A stretch of DNA of 64,000 nt, taken from contig NZ_SNXS01000001.1 of NCBI RefSeq assembly GCF_004362525.1, positions 110,520 to 174,519 on the forward strand, read 5' to 3'. Shown in pieces: positions 37,612 to 45,835 of this stretch. Made by a program: the position numbers and the translations under genes. This stretch comes from Roseateles toxinivorans. GTDB lineage: Bacteria; Pseudomonadota; Gammaproteobacteria; Burkholderiales; Burkholderiaceae_C. Below the pieces are notes generated by a model. The model was not told where the DNA came from. It saw only the letters and a list, made by a program, of their open reading frames with translations, and ran no database searches. Every line of letters begins with the position of its first letter. Position 1 is the first letter of the stretch.

Positions 37612-38025
37612 TCAGGAAATTGCCCAGGCGTAGAGCAACCAGATTGCGATGCCGAAGAACACAACGTTTATCAAGACGATGAAAAGAAACCGGAGCTGCA
37701 GCATGAGAAATGCGAGCACCTCGCGGCCGATAGTCCGGAAAAACATCTTCAGTCCGGTGGCCGTTTCTTGGTACGCCCCGCGCCCCCCGCCGGTGAGGTA
37801 CTCCACCCGCTTCATCGCGGCTTCGTATTCGGGGCTGCCCTCTGGATGGCGCTCGATGACTTTGAAGAGCTTGTCGATTTCAGCGCTGTCGCGCTCGAAC
37901 TGAGCCTGCCGCTCTTGGATCTCGTCGATCTCGTCGCGCAGGGCTGCACCCCTATTCACGGCGCGATACACATCCCGTGATCGCTGGTGGTCGCTTTTGC
38001 CGCCCTTGGTGAACTTGGAACTCAT
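37612..38025 (-). CDS. Coiled-coil protein with C-terminal membrane anchor
   Basis: 137 aa from the ATG at 38025 (GGGAGG upstream). A charged coiled coil (ALRDEIDEIQERQAQFERDSAEIDKLFKVIERH) is followed by two hydrophobic stretches at the C-terminus (EVLAFLMLQLRFLFIVLINVVFFGIAIWLLYAW). It follows the DUF4230 gene on the same strand, so both may act at the membrane. Function unknown. Confidence 0.7.
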   Translation of the reverse strand: MSSKFTKGGKSDHQRSRDVYRAVNRGAALRDEIDEIQERQAQFERDSAEIDKLFKVIERHPEGSPEYEAAMKRVEYLTGGGRGAYQETATGLKMFFRTIGREVLAFLMLQLRFLFIVLINVVFFGIAIWLLYAWAIS

Positions 38026-38154
38026 TGGCCTCCCTGCCGGTTTGGTGTTGGATAGCTTTGTGGATTTGGTTTGGAAGATTTCCTCCTGTGCCGGACGATG
38101 AAGAATCGGCAATGGCCGGAGCCAAGCCGGGTGAAGAGATGAAAGGGGGTGATG

Positions 38155-38769
38155 TCACTGCCACACAAAGGTGGCCGTCCAGCCGGACGCGTGGAACATC
38201 GGGGTCAGGACTTGCTCGGCGTTCTTCTTGGCTTCAGCGATCCACTGCGGTGAACTGCAATACCTGCTGATGTCCTTCTCGGCGGCGGCCCAGCCGTTGT
38301 TGGTGGCGGCGATCTGGTGGGCCGAGCTGGGGATGAGGTACTGAAGACCTTCTTCGGTCTGCGTGTAGAAGTACGAGCCACCGGCCTCACGGGCTGCATG
38401 GCTGACCCTGGGCTGCAATAGGCGCGGCACCGGCAGTACGACACGCAAGGACTTGGTTTGCTGCTGGACTTGCTCGTATCGAGCGGCCTGCAGGTTGGTG
38501 CTGATCTCGCAGTCACCGCGCACGACCATCAAGACCTTGGTGCCGCCCAATCGAAGTTCGTAGGGCGTCAACGGAATGTCCTGGGTGCGCTTCTGAAAGA
38601 ACTCCAGGATGTTCGCGTAATGGAGCCGCAGCGTGACCAGCTCGCCGGCCTTTTCGGCAGACAGCTGGGGCGGTGGCAGCTGCACAGGGGCAGGGCGGTT
38701 GAAGTACTGCCAACCGATGATCGCCAATGAGACTGCGACAACGGCGGGAAGCGGGCGGGTAATGTTCAT
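38155..38769 (-). CDS. DUF4230 family membrane-anchored protein
   Basis: 204 aa. An N-terminal signal anchor (PAVVAVSLAIIGWQYF) is followed by the DUF4230 pattern: LRLGGTKVLMVVRGDCEISTNLQ, then SLRVVLPVPRLLQPRVSH and a helical end. The bulk should face the periplasm. The function of this family is not known. The gene is divergent from the XRE regulator at 38875, with a palindrome between, so it is probably under that regulator's control. Confidence 0.75.
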   Translation of the reverse strand: MNITRPLPAVVAVSLAIIGWQYFNRPAPVQLPPPQLSAEKAGELVTLRLHYANILEFFQKRTQDIPLTPYELRLGGTKVLMVVRGDCEISTNLQAARYEQVQQQTKSLRVVLPVPRLLQPRVSHAAREAGGSYFYTQTEEGLQYLIPSSAHQIAATNNGWAAAEKDISRYCSSPQWIAEAKKNAEQVLTPMFHASGWTATFVWQ

Positions 38770-38824
38770 CGACGAGAGGACTCCCTATGGCGTGTACCTG
38801 CCGCAAGCCGAAGCGCACAGCCGT

Positions 38825-38841
38825 GTTACGTATAACGTAAC
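38825..38841. promoter_or_regulatory. Candidate operator: GTTACGT-N3-ACGTAAC palindrome
   Basis: Perfect 7-bp arms lie between the divergent DUF4230 and XRE genes, 34 bp before the XRE start. A further half site GTTACG is at 38858-38863. The placement suits autoregulation by the XRE protein. Confidence 0.65.
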
Positions 38842-38874
38842 GACAATTATGCGTGCTGTTACGAGACTCGAAAC

Positions 38875-39210
38875 ATGTCTCGCGGCCCTCTCAACTCCTC
38901 TATCGTCGGTCGTCGAATGCGATCACGCCGGGAGACGCTGGGCTGGTCTCAGGAGCGGGTAGGGGTGGCGGTCGGGATTGAAGAATCCAGCAGTCGCACC
39001 CGTATCAGTCGCTACGAGTCCGGCGTCCATGAGCCGCCAACGCAGACGGCCAGGCTCATTGCCAAGGCTTTGAAAGTGCCATTGGCGTATCTGTACTGTG
39101 AGGACGACGCAGTGGCCGCCCTTCTTGTATCGCTGTACCAGCTGAGTGCGGGTGAGCGTGAAGTCAGGGTGGGGCAGTTCAGCGTGATGCTGGCTGAGGG
39201 CGGGTCCTAG
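38875..39210 (+). CDS. XRE-family helix-turn-helix regulator
   Basis: 111 aa. The HTH_3 domain runs from VGRRMRSRRETLGWSQERVGVAVGIEE to ISRYESGVHEPPTQTARLIAKALKVPLAYLYCED, then a short C-terminal helix. It is one of few plus-strand genes in the accessory region and is divergent from the DUF4230 operon. Likely a repressor of its own promoter and of the neighbour through the GTTACGT palindrome. Confidence 0.9.
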   Translation: MSRGPLNSSIVGRRMRSRRETLGWSQERVGVAVGIEESSSRTRISRYESGVHEPPTQTARLIAKALKVPLAYLYCEDDAVAALLVSLYQLSAGEREVRVGQFSVMLAEGGS

Positions 39211-39245
39211 GGCCAACAAAGGCGCTCAGAGGGCCTGGAAAAGCA

Positions 39246-39269
39246 AAAGCCACCTCGGCGGGTGGCTTT
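39246..39269. terminator. Terminator after the XRE gene
   Basis: AAAGCCACC pairs with GGTGGCTTT around a 6-nt loop, 36 nt after the XRE stop. The stem would work in either direction. Confidence 0.75.
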
Positions 39270-39472
39270 GCGGGTGCGTCTTGAGGATGTGCCGAGGTGG
39301 CTACGCCGCCGGAGAACGGCAAAAACCTGTTTATTTGTACAGTATTTGACGGAAACGACTATGCGCCTTTGCATAGATCAGGTACAGTTCAATCGACTTC
39401 TAAGGGCCGAAACCTCTACCTACGGTTGAGGGCGCGACAAGGGTCGTGGCTGTATGCCTAGGCCTTTAGAAC

Positions 39473-40201
39473 TCACCTTTTCTTCTTGTACTGGAACGGC
39501 CAGACGGCGAAGCGCGTAGCTTGCGCTGAATTTAGCCGGTGAGGACGTTCATTCTCTAGTGCCCTCCTGACAATGTGTTCAGCGAGGGCTTTTTTGTGCA
39601 CGGAACAATCCGGCTTGTTCTCATGCAGGTTCTTTTTAAAACCAATCACACCCAGCAATACATCATTTAGCTGGATCAGATCGCAGTTTTTCGAATTCTT
39701 AAATCGAATTCGCTTAAACGGCATACTGGTAATGTCGAACTGGCATAGGTGATTGTTCAACATCGGCCGAAGCTCTTCCGGGTTGTGCTTGGTAGTTCGA
39801 TCGTCCAAGAAAACCTCAATTCCGTGGCGCTCACCGTATTTCCGCCCGAATTTATGTAAGAGAAGTTGATAGATTAGCTTGTTGAAGCCAATCTCTGCTT
39901 GCCCACCATTGAAACGATGATGATCGAAGGTGTGTGTGTCAACGTATAGCGCTCTAAAGTGCATATCATCTTGGCGACTTGCTTCGAAGAATACGTCTAC
40001 ATAGTCCCTATAGAACGCGAGCTTGGCACCGCTAACCTTGCTCCACTTGACCTCACCGTGAGTGTTGTGTCGCTGCCTTACCGCAGCTAGCTGTTCCAAA
40101 GCTAGTGGTACAAGCGCCCTTCTTATCGCGAGTGCACCGAGGCAAAGATATCTGTGGCCATTGGTGCAGCTTTCGTCGCCATACACATCAAGCATTTCCA
40201 T
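39473..40201 (-). CDS. DUF3800 protein (element B copy)
   Basis: 242 aa. Signature DVYGDESC at the N-terminus, EVKWSKVS, then IEVFLDDRTTKHNPEELRPMLN and CDLIQLNDVLLGVIGF, in the same order as the DUF3800 protein of element A. The conserved acidic residues suggest a metal-dependent nuclease-like fold; role not established. Unlike the element A copy it stands alone, without RM genes, and its start is beside a DnaA-box palindrome. ATG codons 1 and 3 are both possible starts. Confidence 0.85.
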   Translation of the reverse strand: MEMLDVYGDESCTNGHRYLCLGALAIRRALVPLALEQLAAVRQRHNTHGEVKWSKVSGAKLAFYRDYVDVFFEASRQDDMHFRALYVDTHTFDHHRFNGGQAEIGFNKLIYQLLLHKFGRKYGERHGIEVFLDDRTTKHNPEELRPMLNNHLCQFDITSMPFKRIRFKNSKNCDLIQLNDVLLGVIGFKKNLHENKPDCSVHKKALAEHIVRRALENERPHRLNSAQATRFAVWPFQYKKKR

Positions 40202-40222
40202 GAGCCATTGTCACAGAGAACT

Positions 40223-40242
40223 TTATCCACAGCTGTGGATAA
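40223..40242. promoter_or_regulatory. 20-bp palindrome made of two inverted DnaA boxes
   Basis: TTATCCACAGCTGTGGATAA is a perfect palindrome; each half is the consensus DnaA box TTATCCACA. It lies 22-41 bp upstream of the DUF3800 start. It could regulate that gene through DnaA or take part in element replication. No further boxes or AT-rich unwinding element were recognised nearby. Confidence 0.65.
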
Positions 40243-40395
40243 CAATGTGTGTATTACGTGGGAAAGATGTTGATAGCCTACTTGCCAGGCGCCGGATGCG
40301 TTGACACCTTGGGCGCGGCTCTCAGATGGGCGGATTCCTCGACCCAGGGTGTCAGCGTTTGCAGCCGTTCAGGTGATGTCGCGCAGATAGCAAAA

Positions 40396-40413
40396 GCCAC
40401 CGCAGTGGGTGGC
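40396..40413 (-). terminator. Terminator of the H-NS-like gene
   Basis: GCCACC pairs with GGTGGC around a 6-nt loop, followed by TTTTGC on the minus strand, 42 nt after the H-NS-like stop. Confidence 0.7.
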
Positions 40414-40454
40414 CTGGTGGTGTGCGTCGTGATGACGCGCTGGGGCGCTCCGCG

Positions 40455-40847
40455 TCAGACAGCGAAATCGTCGATCTTGGCGCCGGCCTCGATCTTCGCC
40501 TTGAGCCACTTGGGCTTCAGGCCTCGGCCGCTCCATGAGGCGCCGGTTTCCTTGTCGCGGTACTTGGCGGCGACCTTGGAGGGCTCCTTGATCTTGCTGC
40601 CCCTGGGTGCCCGTGCGGACAGGTCGGCGATGGTCAGGTCATATCGCGCCATCAGGTCCCGCACCTGCTGGATGGCGCCGGAGAGTTCGGCCTCTTTGGT
40701 CTGAGCGATTTGGGCGTCCAGTGCGGCGCGTTGGGCGAGGAGGTCTTTGAGGGTGTTGTGGCTATCTGAGACGAATTCAGACTGGTGAAGCGTGTTGGAA
40801 AACATATTGGCCGCGATCAAGGGCGATCCAAAATCTTGGGTAGTCAT
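40455..40847 (-). CDS. H-NS family nucleoid protein
   Basis: 130 aa. An N-terminal coiled-coil oligomerisation region (LKDLLAQRAALDAQIAQTKEAELSGAIQQVRDLMARY) leads to the C-terminal H-NS DNA-binding domain AAKYRDKETGASWSGRGLKPKWLKAKIE with the GRG core. H-NS proteins bind AT-rich DNA in the minor groove and silence transferred genes; element-borne copies can help the island go unnoticed. The start is uncertain since no good RBS was seen before the first ATG; the ATG at codon 15 is an alternative. Confidence 0.9.
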   Translation of the reverse strand: MTTQDFGSPLIAANMFSNTLHQSEFVSDSHNTLKDLLAQRAALDAQIAQTKEAELSGAIQQVRDLMARYDLTIADLSARAPRGSKIKEPSKVAAKYRDKETGASWSGRGLKPKWLKAKIEAGAKIDDFAV

Positions 40848-40889
40848 TAATTTATGAATTCAACTCCGAGTTTGGCTCGCAAGCTTTCT

Positions 40890-41612
40890 TTAGCGTGGCG
40901 ACAGGACTTCTGAGTCGGCCTCTAAGGCTGCCCTGCTTTGCTTACCTGAAGGCCTAAACTTTTCGATCTTTCCGAGCACGTCAGCCTTCGATTGTGAATT
41001 GAGCACTACGGCTAACTCGCGCTTGGCATCCTGAAAGTACTTGAAGTGTTTGCTAAATATGACGAGATAGAAGATAGCCACGCACAAAATAAGAACGACA
41101 AATCCGCCAAAGAACGTATAGGACAAAGTGTCTTTGTTATCGAGCAGAGCTCGGCAGATTCCGAGGTAAATATACGAGTTTACAATGCCGAGACTCAGGA
41201 ATGCTACACCCAAAATTACTACGGAAGCTGTTGGCACAGCTAGGGCTTGGCGTGTCTTATTTGCGGTGCCCGATATCCAAGTCTCAAACTCGTCCATATC
41301 GTCCCGGTTGTCGGGTAAATGTATGAAATGAAGATCTGCCGACATAACGGCCTTCATTCCCGCATTTGCGCACAGATGGCACGCGTGGTGCATTGTTGCG
41401 GCAATGGTAAATATCGTCAGCAAGCCAGCGCTAAGGACAATTGCGAAGGGTACTCGGCCGGCACTCTGTTCGAGAGTGGATAACGGCGTTAGTAGTAGTG
41501 CCTGATTGATAAAGAAGTAGACCGTTGCGAATCCAACCATCATTATTCTGTGGTGAGAAGCCAATTCTGCATAGTAATCGAGTAGGTTAATAGTCACACT
41601 ATCTTGTTGCAC
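40890..41612 (-). CDS. Four-span membrane protein of unknown function
   Basis: 240 aa from a GTG at 41612 with AAGGGAG 5 nt upstream; an ATG at 41669 lacks such a site. Hydrophobic segments: IMMVGFATVYFFINQALLL, FAIVLSAGLLTIFTIAA, ASVVILGVAFLSLGIVNSYIYLG and GGFVVLILCVAIFYLVIF. A soluble loop between spans 2 and 3 (SADLHFIHLPDNRDDMDEFE) contains many acids. Family not recognised. Base composition suggests transfer. Confidence 0.75.
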   Translation of the reverse strand: MQQDSVTINLLDYYAELASHHRIMMVGFATVYFFINQALLLTPLSTLEQSAGRVPFAIVLSAGLLTIFTIAATMHHACHLCANAGMKAVMSADLHFIHLPDNRDDMDEFETWISGTANKTRQALAVPTASVVILGVAFLSLGIVNSYIYLGICRALLDNKDTLSYTFFGGFVVLILCVAIFYLVIFSKHFKYFQDAKRELAVVLNSQSKADVLGKIEKFRPSGKQSRAALEADSEVLSPR

Positions 41613-42246
41613 TTGATCTCCCTTCTGTAGCCTTTTTGGGTGCGTGCGCAAGTGCGCAGCTAGGTGCATAGCTCAAATCGTCTGACATTTGATCACTTCT
41701 ACCGCTTCGGGGAAAGGCGTGCTATCGCGCTCACCAGCGTCTGCTCCGGCAATGCGATGGCTAGCTGTCGCTTCCCAAGAGGCTGTTGACCAGAAGTAGT
41801 CGGAGAAGATGGCCTCGTGGTGTGCCTCGGTATGACGTGCTACCTCACACCTTCAGAATAGCCGAGTGCAATGCCGCCTCGGAGCGTGACAAGATCATCG
41901 AGAGCCGCTCATGCCTGACCGACGATGCTGGCCTCGGTGATAGCAGATGACTCGTTTCCTGGCAACATCACTTAGCGTGGTGCGCTCTGGCAAGTCGCCC
42001 CGTCTTGCCCTGCAGCCGCATTAACCTTGCCAAACGTCAGTCCGAGTTCGCCCCGGGCCTGCCGATCGAAGTGTCAGGGTTCCGCCGGGCCATAGCGCCC
42101 CATAGTCGGCCATCCAAAGGTCCGGATGGGGGTAGGCATGCCGTACCCCGAGGTCGGCCCACAGGTGGCTGTTCTGGCCCAGGGCGAGGCCGTCAAGGTG
42201 GTGGTGACGCGTGTCAGTACACTTTGAGTGTGACGGAGGATCCAAG
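41613..42246. other. Intergenic region with degraded coding remnant
   Basis: No intact gene. The right half contains the remnant described at 42055-42197; the rest shows nothing recognisable. Confidence 0.4.
42055..42197 (-). pseudogene. Remnant A of an unidentified coding sequence
   Basis: The minus-strand reading gives SHLWADLGVRHAYPHPDLW and then MADYGALWPGG. The same pattern is found at 43515-43760 (SLWADFGATHGYPHPGHW, then LARYGAVW). The two fragments share protein and nucleotide similarity (gcggcccacagg is common) but neither has a start with RBS. They look like remains of a duplicated gene; parent family not recognised. Confidence 0.5.
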
Positions 42247-42423
42247 ATGACCAATGAGCAAAGCCAAAACGGCGTCGCCCGCTTTCTCAATAGCCCGCCC
42301 AAGCTTTTCGGCTCAGTTGTTGCAATTTGGGTGATTTGGCTCTTGTTGCATCGGTTCTTCGGCAGGCCCTTGCGCATTCTGGACAGTTCAGCCAAGTTGC
42401 GAGCTAAACAGCTCATGGCCTGA
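42247..42423 (+). CDS. 58-aa single-span membrane protein
   Basis: The ATG at 42247 has GGAGG 7 nt upstream. A polar N-terminus (MTNEQSQNGVARFLNSPPK) precedes one hydrophobic helix (LFGSVVAIWVIWLLLHRFF) and a basic tail with RPLRILDSSAKLRAKQ. Probably an inner membrane protein of unknown function. Confidence 0.55.
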   Translation: MTNEQSQNGVARFLNSPPKLFGSVVAIWVIWLLLHRFFGRPLRILDSSAKLRAKQLMA

Positions 42424-42656
42424 CGTAGGCTGAGGATCACTGCTGATCAAATAAAAGGTTATGGGGCTGAATTGGTAAGCTGCCGGCCGGCAACGCAGTA
42501 CGAAAACGCCAGCATCTGCGGGTTTCCCCTGCCTCGATTCAAGGGGGATGGAACTAGGTATGTGCAAATGCTTGCAGGATGGGCCTTGTCGAATGTTCAG
42601 ACGCATTCAAAATGCTGGTATTCCAAAGCACAAAGACTACTGGGAGTGTTGATACC

Positions 42657-43418
42657 ATGAAGCGAGTGTTCAGATCGGCCGCGGTTGCGGCATTAGTTTT
42701 TGCCACTTCTGCACAAGCGGCGGGCGTACTCGGGCAAGGCACCTGGGAAAGTTCCCTGCAACCACGGGATTTGGACGGAAATTTCTCAAATGGCGCCGAA
42801 GCGTATTACGACACGACACTGAATGTCACTTGGTTTCGAGATTTCATAGGGGGGTTTGAAGGTTTCGATGCGGCAAAGCAAGCGGCTCAAGCAACAAGAT
42901 TTGGGATTTCAGGGTGGCGAATGCCGGCCATGATTGACTCAGGTTCACCCGGGTGCGAATCCTTTCAATATGCCGGTGGTACCGACTGCGGATACAACGT
43001 ACTAACTAAGAGCGGGAATTTGAGCACTTATGAGATTGGGCAAATTGTCTATAGCGAAATGGCTCACTTGTTCTATGTGACGTTAGGAAATAGGGCTTAC
43101 TGTGCCGTCGGCGACAGTTCTTGCGATACCCATCCTTTAGACTTTGGACTATCGAATACCGGACCGTTCAATGGCCTTCAAACGGATGTTTACTGGCTTG
43201 ATCTGGAGGACGCAGCAAATCCTGGGAACGCGTGGTATTTTGCGACAATTGACGGTAGCCAATCTCCGGGATTTGGCGGGAAGAACAACAGTTTGATGTT
43301 TGTTCGAACGTTGCATGACGGCGATGTCGGAGTTTCTCTTGTCCCAGAACCTACGACCACCACCCTTATGCTGGTAGGGGTTTGGACGTTACTCGCAATT
43401 CGTAAAAATCGCCGTTGA
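42657..43418 (+). CDS. PEP-CTERM-sorted secreted protein, DUF1566-like
   Basis: 253 aa from the ATG at 42657 (GGGAG upstream). An N-terminal signal peptide (RSAAVAALVFATSAQAA) and a C-terminal PEP-CTERM tripartite signal (VPEPTTTTLMLVGVWTLLAIRKNRR) are both clear. The middle has FGISGWRMPAM and DVYWLDLE patterns typical of DUF1566-like proteins. It would be processed by exosortase and delivered to the cell surface, so the host must encode an exosortase elsewhere. Cargo gene within element B. Confidence 0.85.
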   Translation: MKRVFRSAAVAALVFATSAQAAGVLGQGTWESSLQPRDLDGNFSNGAEAYYDTTLNVTWFRDFIGGFEGFDAAKQAAQATRFGISGWRMPAMIDSGSPGCESFQYAGGTDCGYNVLTKSGNLSTYEIGQIVYSEMAHLFYVTLGNRAYCAVGDSSCDTHPLDFGLSNTGPFNGLQTDVYWLDLEDAANPGNAWYFATIDGSQSPGFGGKNNSLMFVRTLHDGDVGVSLVPEPTTTTLMLVGVWTLLAIRKNRR

Positions 43419-43514
43419 AGATCGTTTTTGCTGCGACAAGGCATCCATTTTATGAGGCCATCGCGCTTGGGGACCCGATGCCAGAAGCACCGTCATCTGC
43501 TGCCGACTTCTACC

Positions 43515-43760
43515 TAGACCACCTTGGCAAAGGGCAAGCTGCAATTGCAGCAATGCACGCGGGCTGACGGAGGTCGCAGCCACCTCGTCGAAGGCTTGCC
43601 ATAGCCCAGGTCCGCTGATCGACGCGCCTGGGTTTTCCTCCACGGCACGCCATACCGCCCCATAGCGAGCCAGCCAGTGACCCGGGTGGGGGTAGCCATG
43701 CGTCGCCCCGAAGTCGGCCCACAGGCTGCCGCTCTGGGTTAACGCGAGGGGTTGGAGCTG
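43515..43760 (-). pseudogene. Remnant B, related to remnant A
   Basis: The minus-strand frame reads LALTQSGSLWADFGATHGYPHPGHW, then LARYGAVWRAVEENPGASISGPGLWQAFDEVA. It is longer than remnant A but has no start codon with RBS and runs into the neighbouring gene. The frame also fills the 43419-43773 gap, where no intact gene was found. Confidence 0.45.
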
Positions 43761-43773
43761 GCTAGAAGACCGG

Positions 43774-44286
43774 CTACCGACCCCGGTCGTGGAGCGATCC
43801 ATCGCTGCCAAGCCAAACGCCGTCACTGAGGTAGACATCTTCGCCGTGATCGCCCAGAGCGAGCTCGTCGTAAAGGTTGCGTCTTTCAACGACGGGTCTG
43901 TCGTTTAGCCTTGGCAAGCTGTCAAAGATCTCGAAAAATCTTCCGAAAGCACGCTGGTTGTCCTTGTCGAATGCTTCGTCACTCTGGCCGGGGTCACGGG
44001 TGATGACGCAAACCTTCACATACTCCCTTCCCTTCCGGTCTCTTTCGACTGTAGGCCGGGTATTCAACTCCGCTCCAAGACGTAAAGCGGCCTCGACTAG
44101 CCGACGCTGGTCCGCACAAGCCAGAACACGACCGTGGTCTTCGTCAGCCGTCGCGGTCATTAGTGACCACTCAGGCTCAGCCCCAAGTACCCTCAGGAAA
44201 GCCGTGCGGTTTCTGACGACGACAAAGCTCTCGTCGCTTTCCAAGCCAACTTTGCTGGATTCAAGCAGGAAGAATTCATCAGTCAT
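43774..44286 (-). CDS. Hypothetical acidic protein
   Basis: 170 aa, acidic and soluble, beginning MTDEFFLLESSKVGLESDESFVVVRNRTAFLRVLG. Segments WSLMTATADEDHGRVLACADQRRLVEAALRLGAELN and PRLNDRPVVERRNLYDELALGDHGEDVYLSDGVWLGSDG are distinctive but not recognised. It lies just downstream of the UDG-fold gene on the same strand (57 nt gap), so the two may be co-transcribed. Confidence 0.65.
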   Translation of the reverse strand: MTDEFFLLESSKVGLESDESFVVVRNRTAFLRVLGAEPEWSLMTATADEDHGRVLACADQRRLVEAALRLGAELNTRPTVERDRKGREYVKVCVITRDPGQSDEAFDKDNQRAFGRFFEIFDSLPRLNDRPVVERRNLYDELALGDHGEDVYLSDGVWLGSDGSLHDRGR

Positions 44287-44342
44287 GTGTGAAGAGTACT
44301 CGGCAAAGCATTAATGGTGACCTGAGCTTGAACCCTGGCGGC

Positions 44343-45125
44343 TTACCGAGCGGCGTTGCTGGCAGCCTTGTTAGTGGTGGCCCACAGATCTCGTAGTCCT
44401 GCCAAGCCGGCTGGGCGAGTCGAGTGCAAACTGGGGTGTGCAATGCCGAAATAGATTCTGCGTTGGCCGTTGCGGTCATGCACGAAATAGCGGCCGTCTC
44501 GGTAGTCGTCGCTGATGTGTACAACGTCAGTTCTGGGCACGCCGAGCGCCTCGCGAAAGAAGTTGAAGGAGCTTTCGGTAGCTCCGTTGCCTAGGCACAG
44601 CACCAGTCGGACGTTGCAGCGCTCCAGCAACTGATCTATCACCGGAAAGAACTTGGCTTGGAACAGCGATTCCATTTTCGGCAATTGCATTTGAGCTAGC
44701 AACTGCCGAAGGGCGGCGGTGTTTGGGGTTTGAAGCCAGATCGCGTTCAGCGCAAGTGTTTGGCGAAGGTCAATACCCAGCTCGGTAGCAATGCGGTCCA
44801 CCGTCTTTTGGTGTCGCTGCTGATGCACTTTCTTGAACTCGACCAAGCTCGATTGGCACCTTGAACATGTCTCGTACCTAGAAAAGAATGGTTCGTGCCA
44901 ACACGTGTCTAGATAGCCGCTGAACCTCCTTCGTCCTTCCTGCGAATAGCGGTCGAGGTTCTCGCGCATTGGTGGCAATTCACTGCCGCCTGGGTTTAGG
45001 CCAATGATTGCTACGCCATTGGGGTGGCTCAACGCATCGAGGCTTCCGAAGTAGACCTCGCCGGGCTTCTCCAGCAGGTCGGCACAATGGAGTTCGATCA
45101 GGGCACGTAGTTCATCAAATGTCAT
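44343..45125 (-). CDS. Uracil-DNA glycosylase-fold protein
   Basis: 260 aa from the ATG at 45125. Motif 1 is AIIGLNPGGSE (G-x-N-P-G-x-x-E), the central strand VLCLGNGATE, and the C-terminal motif is AHPSLHSTR, matching the HPS motif of the UDG superfamily. A CxxC pair (CSRCQ) with other cysteines is seen in the middle. Likely recognises or removes an altered base, though the exact substrate is unclear because the activating Asn/Asp of motif 1 is not in the usual GEAPG context. A second, more divergent UDG-like protein is at 1510-2322. Confidence 0.72.
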   Translation of the reverse strand: MTFDELRALIELHCADLLEKPGEVYFGSLDALSHPNGVAIIGLNPGGSELPPMRENLDRYSQEGRRRFSGYLDTCWHEPFFSRYETCSRCQSSLVEFKKVHQQRHQKTVDRIATELGIDLRQTLALNAIWLQTPNTAALRQLLAQMQLPKMESLFQAKFFPVIDQLLERCNVRLVLCLGNGATESSFNFFREALGVPRTDVVHISDDYRDGRYFVHDRNGQRRIYFGIAHPSLHSTRPAGLAGLRDLWATTNKAASNAAR

Positions 45126-45238
45126 GCACTCGACTCTACGGGATGAATTCCCTGAAACTGCGGTCGCCCCATTTTGAATTGCTGACCACGTCAACGACTC
45201 CGATGCCGATCTTCTCGGCCGACCATCACCGCTCGCCC

Positions 45239-45299
45239 AAGAAAAAAGCCCCACTCGCGCCAAGCATGCAGGGCTTCATTTGGCTCTCCTACACCCAGG
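45239..45299. repeat. Degenerate copy of the tRNA-Asn terminator flank
   Basis: AAGAAAAAAGCCCC, then GCATGCAGGGCTTCATTTGG and a CTCCT-like stretch, resemble 45743-45796. The hairpin AAGCCC/GGGCTT is kept and can end the glutaredoxin-like gene's transcript. The tRNA part is decayed. The glutaredoxin-like gene is therefore bracketed by two copies of this sequence. Confidence 0.6.
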
Positions 45300-45689
45300 T
45301 CACACAGCAAACCGTCCCCGCAAGTGATCAATGATCGCGCCCGACTCAGTCAACCACTGCACCGATCCGTCAGCGCTGGTGATCTTCAAGCAGGGCACCT
45401 TAGCCGCTCCCGAACCCTGCAGCAGTGCCGTTCGATTCAGAGCGTCATGCTGAGCGTCCAGCCGCGCGATCGGCAGTGACAGGCGATGCATTTCCTGCCG
45501 AACCTTGATGCAGAACGGGCAGGTCTTGAATTGGTAGAGCACCAGGCCATTGCACTGGCTATCGACTTCGGCCTGCTGTTCGGCAGAGCGCCGCAGGGCA
45601 GCGGGGCGAGACAGGCGCTCTTTCATCAGCATGACCGGGCCGAGCAGGATGCGCAGGGTCCTGAAGAAGAATCGAATGAGTGGCTTCAT
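45300..45689 (-). CDS. Glutaredoxin-like thiol-disulfide protein
   Basis: 129 aa from the ATG at 45689. An N-terminal basic/hydrophobic segment (KPLIRFFFRTLRILLGPVMLMKERL) precedes a thioredoxin-fold domain with active site CPFC (YQFKTCPFCIKVRQEM), the cis-Pro region AAKVPCL and a GST-N-like end WLTESGAIIDHLR. Typical of short betaproteobacterial glutaredoxin-type proteins encoded beside tRNA-Asn. Its first ten codons recur at 1-30, so a second copy likely lies left of the window. Confidence 0.85.
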   Translation of the reverse strand: MKPLIRFFFRTLRILLGPVMLMKERLSRPAALRRSAEQQAEVDSQCNGLVLYQFKTCPFCIKVRQEMHRLSLPIARLDAQHDALNRTALLQGSGAAKVPCLKITSADGSVQWLTESGAIIDHLRGRFAV

Positions 45690-45835
45690 GTGGGATGGGG
45701 TCGGGTGAATGGCGTCGTCGATCTGATTGCTCGGCGCCAAGAAAGAAAAAAGCCCCACACGCGCTTGGCATGCAGGGCTTCATCATTTGGCTCCTCGACC
45801 TGGGCTCGAACCAGGGACCTACGGATTAACAGTCC
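45661..45835. repeat. 175-bp direct repeat, copy 2
   Basis: It matches 2-176 with one mismatch and includes the glutaredoxin-like start, the terminator and the 3' 48 nt of the intact tRNA-Asn. This copy continues into the complete tRNA. Confidence 0.97.
45750..45780 (-). terminator. Terminator downstream of tRNA-Asn 1
   Basis: An AAGCCC/GGGCTT stem with a GC-rich loop, then TTTTTTC on the minus strand, 7 nt after the tRNA's 3' end. Confidence 0.75.
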
